A DNA stretch of 64,000 bases, from the NCBI RefSeq assembly GCF_024349785.1, contig NZ_AP018817.1:248001-312000 (forward strand), written 5' to 3'. Source of the DNA: Sphingomonas bisphenolicum. Its GTDB lineage: Bacteria; Pseudomonadota; Alphaproteobacteria; Sphingomonadales; Sphingomonadaceae. The translations under genes and the position numbers were made by a program. The notes beneath the pieces are model-generated. The model did not search any database, was not told where the DNA came from, and saw only the letters and a list, made by a program, of their open reading frames with translations. Below, in pieces: positions 53,570 through 61,572 of the stretch; within the stretch, counting starts at the first letter, position 1, and every line of letters starts with the position of its first letter.

Positions 53570-54941
53570 CCTCTTCTTCATCGCCTTTCTCGGCATCTTC
53601 GGCCTGATGGGCCTGCGCCGGCCGTTCCTGCTGGTCGCCGTCTATGCCTATATAGACATCGTCTCGCCCCAGCGCCTGTCCTATTTCCTGCTCAACACCA
53701 TTCCCATCTCCGCCATGGCCTTTGCCGCCATGGTCGGGGCCTGGCTGGTCATGGACGACAAGAAGGATTGCCGATTCTCGGTGCGGCAGGGGCTGATGCT
53801 CGTGCTGGTCGCCTATTGCGGCTATACCACCATGACCGCCGATTTCCCGGTCGAAGCGCTGACCAAATGGAACTGGGTATGGAAGGCGATCATCGCCGGC
53901 ATCTTCCTGCCGCTCGTCCTGCGCACCCGGCTGCGGATCGAGGCGTTGACGCTCTTCATGATTCTTTGCGCCAGCACCATCATCATCAATGGCGGCATGA
54001 AGACCGCGCTGTCGGGCGGCGGCTATGGCGTGCTCAACCTGATGGTCGAAAACAATAGCGGCCTCTATGAAGGCAGCATCATCAGTTGCGTCGCCATATC
54101 GCTGATGCCGCTGATCCTCTGGCTGTCCAACCATGGCACCATCTTCCCGCCGGACTGGCGCGTGAAGACCTTCTGCTACGCCCTGTGCCTCGCCTGCATG
54201 TTGATGCCGATCGGCACGGAGGCGCGCACGGGCCTCGTCTGCCTCGTCATCCTCTTCGGCATGATGCTGGTGCGGTCGAAGAAGAAGTTCGTCTATGGTC
54301 CGCTGCTGGCCGTGGCCGCGCTGGCGTCCATCCCCTTCCTGCCCGCCAGCTTCACCCAGCGGATGGAGACGATCGAGAATCACCAGGGCGACGAAAGCGC
54401 CGCCACCCGAGTCGCGGTGTGGATGTGGACGCTCGACTATGTGAAGACGCATCCGGGCGGCGGCGGCTTCGACAATTATCTCCAGAACAGCTTCACCTAT
54501 TTCGCCCAGAGCACCGTCGTCGACAGCGGCGGCGCACGGATCGAGCGGCGCATCGTCACCGACAAGGGCCGCGCCTATCACAGCGCCTATTTCGAGATGC
54601 TGGGCGAACAGGGCTATTTCGGCTTCTTCATATGGGCGCTGATCCACGGCATCTGCTTCATCCGCACCGAATCGATCCGTCGCCTCTATCGCAAGCGCGC
54701 CAATGAACCGGACAAATACCCGGACGAAGCCTGGATCTCGCCCTTCGCGTCGGCCCTGCAACAGGGCCATGTCGTCTACATGATCGGATCGCTGTTCGTG
54801 GGCATCGCCTATCAACCCTTCATCTTCATGATGCTCGCGCTCCAGATCGGGCTCGACACCTATCTGACGCGGCTGCGCAAGGATGCGGCGAAGCAAGCGC
54901 TTGCGGCAACGCTCAACGCGCGGCGGGCGGTGACGGCATGA
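53562..54941 (+). CDS. putative O-glycosylation ligase, exosortase A system-associated
   Basis: 459 residues from ATG 53562. About 10-12 membrane helices; the start MRDLFFIAFLGIFGLMGLRR and PFLLVAVYAYIDIVSPQRL is typical of the exosortase-A-associated Wzy/WaaL-like family, and the large periplasmic loop contains AYHSAYFEMLGEQGYFG, the conserved His/Glu block of O-antigen ligases. It presumably transfers a lipid-linked glycan onto protein or polymerises it. Linked to the divergent glycosyltransferase. Confidence 0.9.
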   Translation: MRDLFFIAFLGIFGLMGLRRPFLLVAVYAYIDIVSPQRLSYFLLNTIPISAMAFAAMVGAWLVMDDKKDCRFSVRQGLMLVLVAYCGYTTMTADFPVEALTKWNWVWKAIIAGIFLPLVLRTRLRIEALTLFMILCASTIIINGGMKTALSGGGYGVLNLMVENNSGLYEGSIISCVAISLMPLILWLSNHGTIFPPDWRVKTFCYALCLACMLMPIGTEARTGLVCLVILFGMMLVRSKKKFVYGPLLAVAALASIPFLPASFTQRMETIENHQGDESAATRVAVWMWTLDYVKTHPGGGGFDNYLQNSFTYFAQSTVVDSGGARIERRIVTDKGRAYHSAYFEMLGEQGYFGFFIWALIHGICFIRTESIRRLYRKRANEPDKYPDEAWISPFASALQQGHVVYMIGSLFVGIAYQPFIFMMLALQIGLDTYLTRLRKDAAKQALAATLNARRAVTA

Positions 54942-55645
54942 CCGGGGAATTGCGCCTGCTGGGCCTGGCCCACGGCCTGCTGCTCGGCCTGTTGCTCGCC
55001 TGCCCGTGGCAAGCGCCGGGCCTGCTGCCCTGGGGCATCGACGCGCTGCTGCTGGTCGGCGGATTCCAGTTGCGGCTCGCCGATCGCCGCTTCGCCCTGC
55101 GCCCCGGCGCGCGGGAGTGGGTCAGCCATATCCTGATGGCGCCGCCCCGGCTGATCCGCTGGGGCGCCGCCGCGGTGGTCGCATTGATCGCCGGGCACGG
55201 CGATCTGGCAGTCGCCGTCCTGCTGGCCGCGCTCGCCTGCGAACTGCTGGCCTATCCGCTCACCACCCGGCTGCTCGGCCGGGCGCCTCTGGCGCCGGCG
55301 TTGGCGATCCTGACGCTGTTGGTCGCCGCGCTGGGCCTGCCCGGCCCGTCGACGCTGCATCTCGTCCTCAGCTTTCTGACCGGGGTCACCGCCGCCATGG
55401 CCTGGCTGCGCGGCCCGGATGGGGAACCGCGCGCGCTCGCGCTGGCGCTCGGCGGCATCGTCGCCGCCATCGTCGCGCCGCTGCTCTTCCCCGGTGCGCA
55501 GGCTTTCGCCGCCCCGACGCTTACCGTTTGCGCGGCATGGGCGCTGGCGCATCTGTCGGTCCTGCGCCGGCGCGTCATGCCCTGGCACCTCGGCGCCGCG
55601 CCGCTCAGGCTTCGACCGGCTGTCCTGCGCTCACCGCCGTCCTGA
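54938..55645 (+). CDS. hypothetical integral membrane protein
   Basis: 235 residues, with about six hydrophobic helices (Leu/Ala-rich, e.g. LLLGLLLACPWQ, AALACELLAYPLTTRLLGR, LILTLLVAALGL-like stretches). No recognised domain. ATGA overlap with the O-glycosylation ligase indicates an operon, suggesting a helper role in the same envelope pathway. Its last 41 bases overlap the 3' end of the PfpI-type gene on the other strand. Confidence 0.72.
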   Translation: MTGELRLLGLAHGLLLGLLLACPWQAPGLLPWGIDALLLVGGFQLRLADRRFALRPGAREWVSHILMAPPRLIRWGAAAVVALIAGHGDLAVAVLLAALACELLAYPLTTRLLGRAPLAPALAILTLLVAALGLPGPSTLHLVLSFLTGVTAAMAWLRGPDGEPRALALALGGIVAAIVAPLLFPGAQAFAAPTLTVCAAWALAHLSVLRRRVMPWHLGAAPLRLRPAVLRSPPS

Positions 55646-56159
55646 ACGCCTCCACAAAAGCGGGAATATCGTCGGGATTGCGGCTGGTGATGATGTTCCC
55701 GTCGATCGCCACCTGCATGTCGACCACCTGCGCGCCGGCATTGGCCAGGTCGGTACGCAGCGAGGGCCAGGACGTCATCGTCCGGCCCGACGCCACGCCC
55801 GCCTCCACCAGCAGCCAGGGTCCGTGGCAGATCGCTGCGACCGGCTTGCCCGATTCGGCAAAGGCGCGGACGATCGCCACAGCCTTTTCGTTCATCCGCA
55901 GCGTATCGGGATTCGCCACCCCGCCCGGCAGGATCAGTCCGTCATATTCGGCGATCCGGACCGCCTCCAGCGTGATGTCCGGCGTGATCCTGTCGCCCTT
56001 TTCGGCATGCTTCATGCCCTGAATGGGTTTCGTACCGGGCGATGCGAGCACGACCTCCGCCCCGGCGTCGAGCAAAGCCTGACGCGGTTCGAACAGTTCG
56101 GACTGTTCGAACCCGTCGGTTGCAAGGATCAGGATTCGGCTTTCTTCGATGACGGGCAT
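55605..56159 (-). CDS. DJ-1/PfpI family protein
   Basis: 184 residues from ATG 56159 behind AAGGAGAG; an ATG at 56249 is not supported. The fold has LILATDGFEQSELFEP and nucleophile elbow AICHGPWLLVEAG with the conserved Cys-His. Proteins of this group act as glyoxalase III/deglycase-like or proteolysis-linked stress proteins; activity cannot be decided from sequence. It is convergent with, and overlaps by 41 bases, the membrane-protein gene. Confidence 0.9.
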   Translation of the reverse strand: MPVIEESRILILATDGFEQSELFEPRQALLDAGAEVVLASPGTKPIQGMKHAEKGDRITPDITLEAVRIAEYDGLILPGGVANPDTLRMNEKAVAIVRAFAESGKPVAAICHGPWLLVEAGVASGRTMTSWPSLRTDLANAGAQVVDMQVAIDGNIITSRNPDDIPAFVEAFRTAVSAGQPVEA

Positions 56160-56257
56160 GATGCTCTCCTTGATGATATGGAGCCTAAACGGGCGCCCGC
56201 CGCGGAGGTTGCGGAACGAAGCGATGAACGGCGGGTTTTCGGGCTTCAAGGAACAGG

Positions 56258-57283
56258 ATGGGGGAGAAGGATAAGATGGCCCATAGCTCCATCGTCCATG
56301 CGGACGACTCCATTCCCGGCATTACGCGACGCGCGCTCAAGCACGGATGGGCCTATTATGACGCCGACGGCACGCGCATCGCCGACCGCGACGAAATCGA
56401 CCGGCTGAACGCGATCGCGCTGCCGCCGGCCTATGTCGACTGCTGGTACTGCCCCTCACCCTGGGGTCATGTCCAGGCGATCGGCTATGACGATCGCGGC
56501 CGCAAACAATATCGCTATCACCCGGACTTCCGCGCCGCGCGGGAGGCGGAGAAATATGCCGGCTGCCCCGATTTCGGCCGCTCCCTGCCCAAATTGCGCG
56601 AACGGCTGGAGGCCGACCTGTCGCGTCGCGGCCTGCGCAAGGACCGTACGCTGGCCGCCGTGATCCGCCTGCTCGACCTCGCCAAGCTGCGCGTCGGCAA
56701 CGAACATTATGCCACCACCAACAAGAGCTTCGGCGCGACCACGCTGCGCCGCCGCCACATGGACCTTAGCGGCAAGTCGCTGACGCTGCGCTACCGCGCC
56801 AAGTCGGGCAAGGAGCAGTTGCTGACCGTCACCGACACCCGCCTGCTCCGCTTCGTGCGGCAGGTGCAGGATTTGCCCGGCCAGCATCTGTTCCAATATC
56901 TGGATGAGGATGGCGACGCCCGGCCGATCACGTCGGGCGACGTCAACGCCTATATCGCCGACGCCATGGGCGGCCCCTTCACCGCCAAGCATTTCCGCAC
57001 CTGGGGCGCCTCCACCATCGCGTTCGAAACGCTGGCGGCGGGCCATGTCTCGCAGAAGGAGCTGCTCGCCCCGGTGGCGCAGGCGCTGGGCAACACGCCG
57101 GCGATCAGCCGCAAAAGCTACGTCCACCCCGCCCTGCTCGCATTGTGCAAGGACGGACAGGATGAATGGCGTGCGGGGCTTCGCTTGCCGCGCCGAACGC
57201 GCTATCTGTCGCGCGGGGAGCGCGGCCTGATTGCGTTTCTCGACGGGATCGCGGATTGCGCCCCGCTGGCAGCGGCGGCCTGA
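56258..57283 (+). CDS. DNA topoisomerase IB
   Basis: 341 residues (ATG 56258 behind AAGGAACAGG; an ATG at 56276 is also possible). Small bacterial eukaryote-like topoisomerase I: N-terminal domain with WCPSP-like WYCPSPWGHVQAIGYDDRGRKQYRYHP in pieces, catalytic Arg/Lys blocks (LAKLRVGNEHYA and RYRAKSGKEQLLTV), AKHFRTWGAS and the active-site Tyr in ISRKSYVHPAL. It relaxes supercoils through a 3'-phosphotyrosyl link. It is divergent from the PfpI-type gene. Confidence 0.94.
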   Translation: MGEKDKMAHSSIVHADDSIPGITRRALKHGWAYYDADGTRIADRDEIDRLNAIALPPAYVDCWYCPSPWGHVQAIGYDDRGRKQYRYHPDFRAAREAEKYAGCPDFGRSLPKLRERLEADLSRRGLRKDRTLAAVIRLLDLAKLRVGNEHYATTNKSFGATTLRRRHMDLSGKSLTLRYRAKSGKEQLLTVTDTRLLRFVRQVQDLPGQHLFQYLDEDGDARPITSGDVNAYIADAMGGPFTAKHFRTWGASTIAFETLAAGHVSQKELLAPVAQALGNTPAISRKSYVHPALLALCKDGQDEWRAGLRLPRRTRYLSRGERGLIAFLDGIADCAPLAAAA

Positions 57284-57316
57284 TCCGCCGCGCCACCCTA
57301 TTGCAGACGGAACAGC

Positions 57317-58483
57317 ATGGCCGACAAGAAAGACCCCGCCCTCCCCGACCTCAGCGTCCATGCGCCGAACCTGCGCGAGATGTGGGATTCGACCATCGCC
57401 TGGTTCCAGGTCCACTATGTCCAGATCCTGATCGCCGTCGGCGCGGCCGTCCTCATCTATCTTGCCCTCGCCGCGCTGCGCGAACTGGGCAAGCGACACA
57501 AGGGCAGCCGCGGCGATCCGCTGGGCTATGCCAATGTGCTGGGCCGCGCCGCCGCGCGCACCACCCATTATTTCATGGTGCTGGTCGCGGCCCGGCTGGT
57601 CGTGGGCTATGCCGACGCGCCGGCTTCGCTGACGAAGACCGTCGCTTTCCTCTTCACCATCGCCACCGTGTTGCAGGCCGCGCTGTGGGCGCGGGAGATC
57701 ATCCTGGGCCTTATCGAGCGCAAGACGCTGGCGGAGGATGGCGGCGGCGAAACGCTTGCCAACGCCATGGGCCTGATCCGCGTGCTGGTCAGCTTCGCGC
57801 TGTTCGCGATCGCGGCGATCGTGGTGCTGGACAATCTGGGCGTCAACGTCACCGGGCTGGTCGCGGGTCTGGGCATCGGCGGCATCGCCATTGGCCTCGC
57901 CGCGCAGGGCATCTTCTCCGACCTGTTCGCCGCGCTGTCGATCATCTTCGACAAGCCGTTTCGCCGCGGCGAGATCATCCAGTTCGACCAGACCACCGCG
58001 CGGGTCGAGCGGATCGGCCTCAAAAGCACACGCCTGCGCGCCATGTCGGGCGAGCGGAAGGTCGTGTCCAACGCCAATCTGCTGCAGAAGGAAATCACCA
58101 GCCTGCAAACGCTGACCCAGCGCCGCGTCACCTATGCCATCGGCATCATCTACCAGACCGAGGAAGCGAAGGCCGACGCGATTCCCGACATGTTGAAGGA
58201 TATTGTCGAGGCGGAGGGGCTGATCTTCGTCAATGCAGGCATCGTCGCCTTCGGCGCCAGCAGCCTGGACTATCAGCTTAATTTCGACGTGCCCGATCCC
58301 GACCATCACGACTATTTCCAGATGCGCCACCGCATCGGCCTCGCCATCTGGAAACGCTTCAACGCGGAGGGAATCGAATTCGCCTATCCGACCCAGACCA
58401 GCATCACCGCCGGCCCCGACGGCAAGGCGATCATGCCCTATCCCGAGGTGCAGCCGGTGCGGACGGTCGGGGAGAAGGGGTGA
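57317..58483 (+). CDS. MscS-family mechanosensitive ion channel
   Basis: 388 residues. Four or more helices (about 27-50, 75-100, 115-135 and 155-180), then the pore-lining and beta domain with GLGIGGIAIGLAAQGIFSDL and FDKPFRRGEIIQFDQTTARV, and the C-terminal alpha/beta region. It releases osmolytes under hypo-osmotic shock. It follows the topoisomerase gene by 33 bases on the same strand, possibly co-transcribed. Confidence 0.94.
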   Translation: MADKKDPALPDLSVHAPNLREMWDSTIAWFQVHYVQILIAVGAAVLIYLALAALRELGKRHKGSRGDPLGYANVLGRAAARTTHYFMVLVAARLVVGYADAPASLTKTVAFLFTIATVLQAALWAREIILGLIERKTLAEDGGGETLANAMGLIRVLVSFALFAIAAIVVLDNLGVNVTGLVAGLGIGGIAIGLAAQGIFSDLFAALSIIFDKPFRRGEIIQFDQTTARVERIGLKSTRLRAMSGERKVVSNANLLQKEITSLQTLTQRRVTYAIGIIYQTEEAKADAIPDMLKDIVEAEGLIFVNAGIVAFGASSLDYQLNFDVPDPDHHDYFQMRHRIGLAIWKRFNAEGIEFAYPTQTSITAGPDGKAIMPYPEVQPVRTVGEKG

Positions 58484-58500
58484 TCGACGCCTGATCGGAA

Positions 58501-58535
58501 TCATCCTCACCCCCGGGCTTGACCCAGGGTGGGCG
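58501..58535. repeat. extragenic palindromic repeat
   Basis: The CCCCCGGGCTTGACCCAGGG core is typical of the CCCGGGCTTGACCCGGG-type intergenic repeat of sphingomonads. It is located after the MscS gene. The rest of 58484-58698 holds no gene that I can support; a GGATGG-GAAAA-CCATCC hairpin is at 58567-58583. Confidence 0.5.
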
Positions 58536-58698
58536 ACATCGGGATAATCGCTGATCTATCCCCTCGGATGGGAAAACCATCCCCCTGTCACCGCAGGTGC
58601 GTCGATCCGACCATGGCACAGCGCCTTGCCGCAGGACCGACTCGCCTCGTCCCTTCGCCCCTTGCCGCCGCCAGACACCCGGCCTAGCCGCCCTGTCC

Positions 58699-59094
58699 AT
58701 GACAATGTTGCGCCTCCCTCTCGTCGCCCTGGCGCTCGCCGCCGCCCTTCCTTCCACCGCTTATGCAGAAGGGCTGGGCGCAGAGGTCAATTATGGTCGC
58801 GCCGACGGCCATTGGGGCACGGAGATCGGTGCGGGCTATGCGCTGAACATGGCGGGATTCAGCCTGACGCCCGGCGCAGGCGTGTATGTGCGCGATGGCG
58901 ACACGAAACTCTATGGCCGGGTCGAGGCCGCCTATACCATCCCGTTGTCCGCCACGATCGGTGCGGGCGCGCGCTTCAGCGGCGACAATATCCGCCCTTA
59001 TGCGACGCTGGCGATGCCGCTCATCCCCAAGCTGCGGGCCAAGGCCAATGTCGGCCCCAAATATTATGCGGTCGGCCTGACGCTCGGTTACTGA
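58699..59094 (+). CDS. small outer-membrane beta-barrel-like protein
   Basis: 131 residues from ATG 58699 (ATG 58705 is an alternative). Signal peptide MTMLRLPLVALALAAALPS with cleavage after AYA. The mature part alternates in YaZ-like strands (GAEVNYGRADGHWGTEIGAG, YVRDGDTKLYGRVEAAYTIP, KYYAVGLTLGY with C-terminal Tyr), fitting an eight-stranded barrel. Function unknown. Its 3' end overlaps the convergent epimerase gene by 7 bases. Confidence 0.78.
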   Translation: MTMLRLPLVALALAAALPSTAYAEGLGAEVNYGRADGHWGTEIGAGYALNMAGFSLTPGAGVYVRDGDTKLYGRVEAAYTIPLSATIGAGARFSGDNIRPYATLAMPLIPKLRAKANVGPKYYAVGLTLGY

Positions 59095-60065
59095 GCGCCG
59101 CCCCATAGCGTGCCCGGCTGCAACAGCCCGTCGCGCAGCGCCAGGCCACCGTCCCGGTCATCCGCCAGCAACAGCGCGCCGTCCAGGTCGATCCAGTCCG
59201 CCCCCTGCGCCACCAGAGCGGCGGGGGCGATGCCGAGCGACGTGCCCAGCATACAGCCGACCATGATGCGAAAGCCGCGCGCCCGCGCTTCCTTCGCCAG
59301 CGCCAGCGCTTCGGTCAGCCCGCCGGCCTTGTCGAGCTTGATATTGACTGCGTCGAAATCGCCCAGCCGATCGAGATCGGCCCGCGTATGACAGCTTTCG
59401 TCGGCACATAGCGGCAGCGGGGCGCGTACGCCCGCCAGTCGCGCCTCCTGCCCGTGGATCACCGGCTGCTCGACCATTTCGACACCCAGCGCCGCCAGCG
59501 CCGCCGCCTCCGCCGCAATGTCCATGGCGTGCCAGCTTTCATTGGCATCGACGATCAGCCGGGCGTCGGGCGCGCCCGCTCGCACCGCCGCGATGCGCGC
59601 CCGGTCGCCCTCGCCGGTCAGCTTGCATTTGAGCAGTGCGAAACCCCGCGCCGCCGCGGCTCTTGCGTCCGCCTCCATCCGGTCCGGTTCCCCCAGGCTG
59701 ATGGTGAAGGCGCTGGGCAAGGGCGCGGGCGATTCCAGCCCGGCCAGTTGCCACACCGGCAAGCCGGCCTGCTTCGCCTCCAGATCCCACAGGGCGCAGT
59801 CGAGCGCATTGCGCGCCGCGCCGCGCGGCATATGGGTCAGCAGCGCCGCCCGCTCCAGCGGCCCGGCATAGCCTTGTATCGCCGCGACGCAGCCTTCCGC
59901 GCTCTCGCCCTCATAATAGATGGCCGTCCCTTCGCCGCGCCCTTCGTGCGCCCCATCGCTCACGGTGCAGACGATGACGTCGACATGGGTCTTGGCCCCG
60001 CGGCTGATGACGAAGGCGCCCGCAACCGGCCACCGTTCGACTGTCGCGGAAATTATACGGGTCAT
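59088..60065 (-). CDS. dipeptide epimerase (L-Ala-D/L-Glu epimerase type, enolase superfamily)
   Basis: 325 residues from ATG 60065, behind AGGGAA; a much longer upstream frame is not coding. Enolase-superfamily features: catalytic Lys in ALLKCKLTGEG, metal ligands Asp in LIVDANESW, Glu in EMVEQPVI and Asp in LCADESCH, second Lys in NIKLDKAGG. The enzyme epimerises the Glu of L-Ala-D-Glu or related dipeptides during murein recycling. It diverges from the methyltransferase/anti-sigma gene. Confidence 0.9.
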   Translation of the reverse strand: MTRIISATVERWPVAGAFVISRGAKTHVDVIVCTVSDGAHEGRGEGTAIYYEGESAEGCVAAIQGYAGPLERAALLTHMPRGAARNALDCALWDLEAKQAGLPVWQLAGLESPAPLPSAFTISLGEPDRMEADARAAAARGFALLKCKLTGEGDRARIAAVRAGAPDARLIVDANESWHAMDIAAEAAALAALGVEMVEQPVIHGQEARLAGVRAPLPLCADESCHTRADLDRLGDFDAVNIKLDKAGGLTEALALAKEARARGFRIMVGCMLGTSLGIAPAALVAQGADWIDLDGALLLADDRDGGLALRDGLLQPGTLWGGAQ

Positions 60066-60168
60066 CGGCGTTCCCTGCGTCATCCATGGACGATGTGTGA
60101 CGCTGTCATATGCGCGAAACAGGATAGGCGGCATAGTCCGGCAGTTCGACAAGGAGCATGTTTTTACA

Positions 60169-61461
60169 GTGACATCCCGTGACCTCACCGGCCTCCTCGC
60201 GCTCACCGAAGCGCGCCATGCCGATAGCGACCTGCCGCGCCGCCTGTCGGACATGGCCTGGCGCATCGGTTTCGGCGCGATCGGCTGGCCCTGGCTGCTC
60301 GCCAGCCTGTCGGGCGGGCGCCCGGCGGACAAGCGCGCCCTGCTGGACGAACTGCAATTGCCGCACGACGCCCTGCCGCATCTGGGGAGCTGGAAGGCCG
60401 ATGTCGGATTCCTGCGCCACATCGTGCGGGAGATCGCCCGGCTGCGCCCCGCCCATGTGGTGGAGCTGGGGGCGGGCGCGTCCTCCCTCATCGCCGCCCG
60501 CGCCCTGCAATTGCATGGCGGCGGCCGACTGCACAGTTTCGACCAGCATGGCGGCTTTGTCGATGCGACCCGGCAGTGGCTGGCCGACCACGCGCTCGAC
60601 GTCGACATCCGCCACGCCCCGCTGACCCATGACAGTGCCGACTGGCCGGGCCGCTGGTATGCCATCGATGCCCTGCCCGACCAGATCGACCTCATCATCA
60701 TCGACGGGCCGCCCTGGAGCGTTCACCCGCTCGTGCGCGGCGCGGCCGACAGCCTGTTCGCGCGCCTGTCCCCCGACAGCGTGGTCCTGCTGGACGACGC
60801 CGCCCGTCCCGGCGAGCGGCTGGTGGCGCGGCGCTGGCGGCAGCGCTGGCCGCATATCGATTTCCGCCTGGTGAAGGACGGGACCAAGGGCACGCTGGTC
60901 GGCCGCCGCCGCGACACCCGCCTGCCGGTCGCCAATGACAATGACGCCGGCCGTACCTTGCGCCATGTCGGACGCGCCGCCGCCATCGCCGCATTGCTCG
61001 CCAGCGGCTGGATCGCCCGCGGCGCACTGGGCGAATTTCCGCAAAGCGCGCAGGCCAGCACATTCCTGGACGAAGCGGCCGCCTCCCGCCGCGCCGGCCT
61101 CCTGCGCCAACGCATGGCATCCCAAGTCGAAAGTGCGACGTTCGACCCGCAGGAGATCGAACGGTCGACCGGCATCGTGCTGCCCGCCCTGCCCGCCGGA
61201 TGGCGCGTGACCGACGTCCAGCTCTTTCCGACCGCGGACAGTCCGGCGATCGCCATGTCCCTGCGCACGCCGCAGGGGGAAGCCTTGTCCTTCTTTGCGG
61301 ATCGCGCCGAAACGCCGGCTGAGGCGACGCCGCTGATCGCCCGGCAACAGGGCGACGTCGTCGCCTATTGGGAAGCCGGCGCCATGGCGTACGCCCTGAC
61401 CAGCAAGGGCGACGCCCGCCGCGTCATGCAACTGGCGGGAGAGATCGCCCCCGGCGCCTGA
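60169..61461 (+). CDS. methyltransferase-like domain fused to an anti-sigma-factor-like periplasmic domain
   Basis: 430 residues from GTG 60169 (AAGGAG 12 bases upstream; an overlapping ATG at 60158 would give only four codons, with its stop TGA at 60170-60172). Residues 1-250: SAM-methyltransferase-like, motif I HVVELGAGASSLIAARAL (about 96-113) and IIIDGPPWSVHP. Residues 267-285: one membrane helix. Residues 286-430: a segment with FDPQEIERSTGIVLPALPAG, WRVTDVQLFPTADSPA and GDVVAYWEAGAMAYALTS, resembling the periplasmic part of sphingomonad transmembrane anti-sigma factors. The usual cytoplasmic zinc-binding anti-sigma domain is missing. No ECF sigma gene is adjacent. Function is unknown; a sensor with a methyltransferase as its cytoplasmic part is an inference. 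Confidence 0.75.
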   Translation: MTSRDLTGLLALTEARHADSDLPRRLSDMAWRIGFGAIGWPWLLASLSGGRPADKRALLDELQLPHDALPHLGSWKADVGFLRHIVREIARLRPAHVVELGAGASSLIAARALQLHGGGRLHSFDQHGGFVDATRQWLADHALDVDIRHAPLTHDSADWPGRWYAIDALPDQIDLIIIDGPPWSVHPLVRGAADSLFARLSPDSVVLLDDAARPGERLVARRWRQRWPHIDFRLVKDGTKGTLVGRRRDTRLPVANDNDAGRTLRHVGRAAAIAALLASGWIARGALGEFPQSAQASTFLDEAAASRRAGLLRQRMASQVESATFDPQEIERSTGIVLPALPAGWRVTDVQLFPTADSPAIAMSLRTPQGEALSFFADRAETPAEATPLIARQQGDVVAYWEAGAMAYALTSKGDARRVMQLAGEIAPGA

Positions 61462-61505
61462 ACGGCCGATTGCGGCGGGGCGACGCTGCTGGCGCCCCGG
61501 TTTAC

Positions 61506-61556
61506 GCGATTTCGCTTCGCTGGAGTCTTCAGATGTTCCATCTGACTTGAAATCGC
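61506..61556. repeat. nested extragenic inverted repeat upstream of the ABC exporter
   Basis: Outer arms GCGATTTC / GAAATCGC enclose TCAGATG-TTC-CATCTGA. It resembles an extragenic palindrome that I recall from sphingomonads. It ends 16 bases before the ABC transporter start and may affect its expression or end the upstream transcript. Confidence 0.55.
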
Positions 61557-61572
61557 TTTAAGCGCCGCATCC

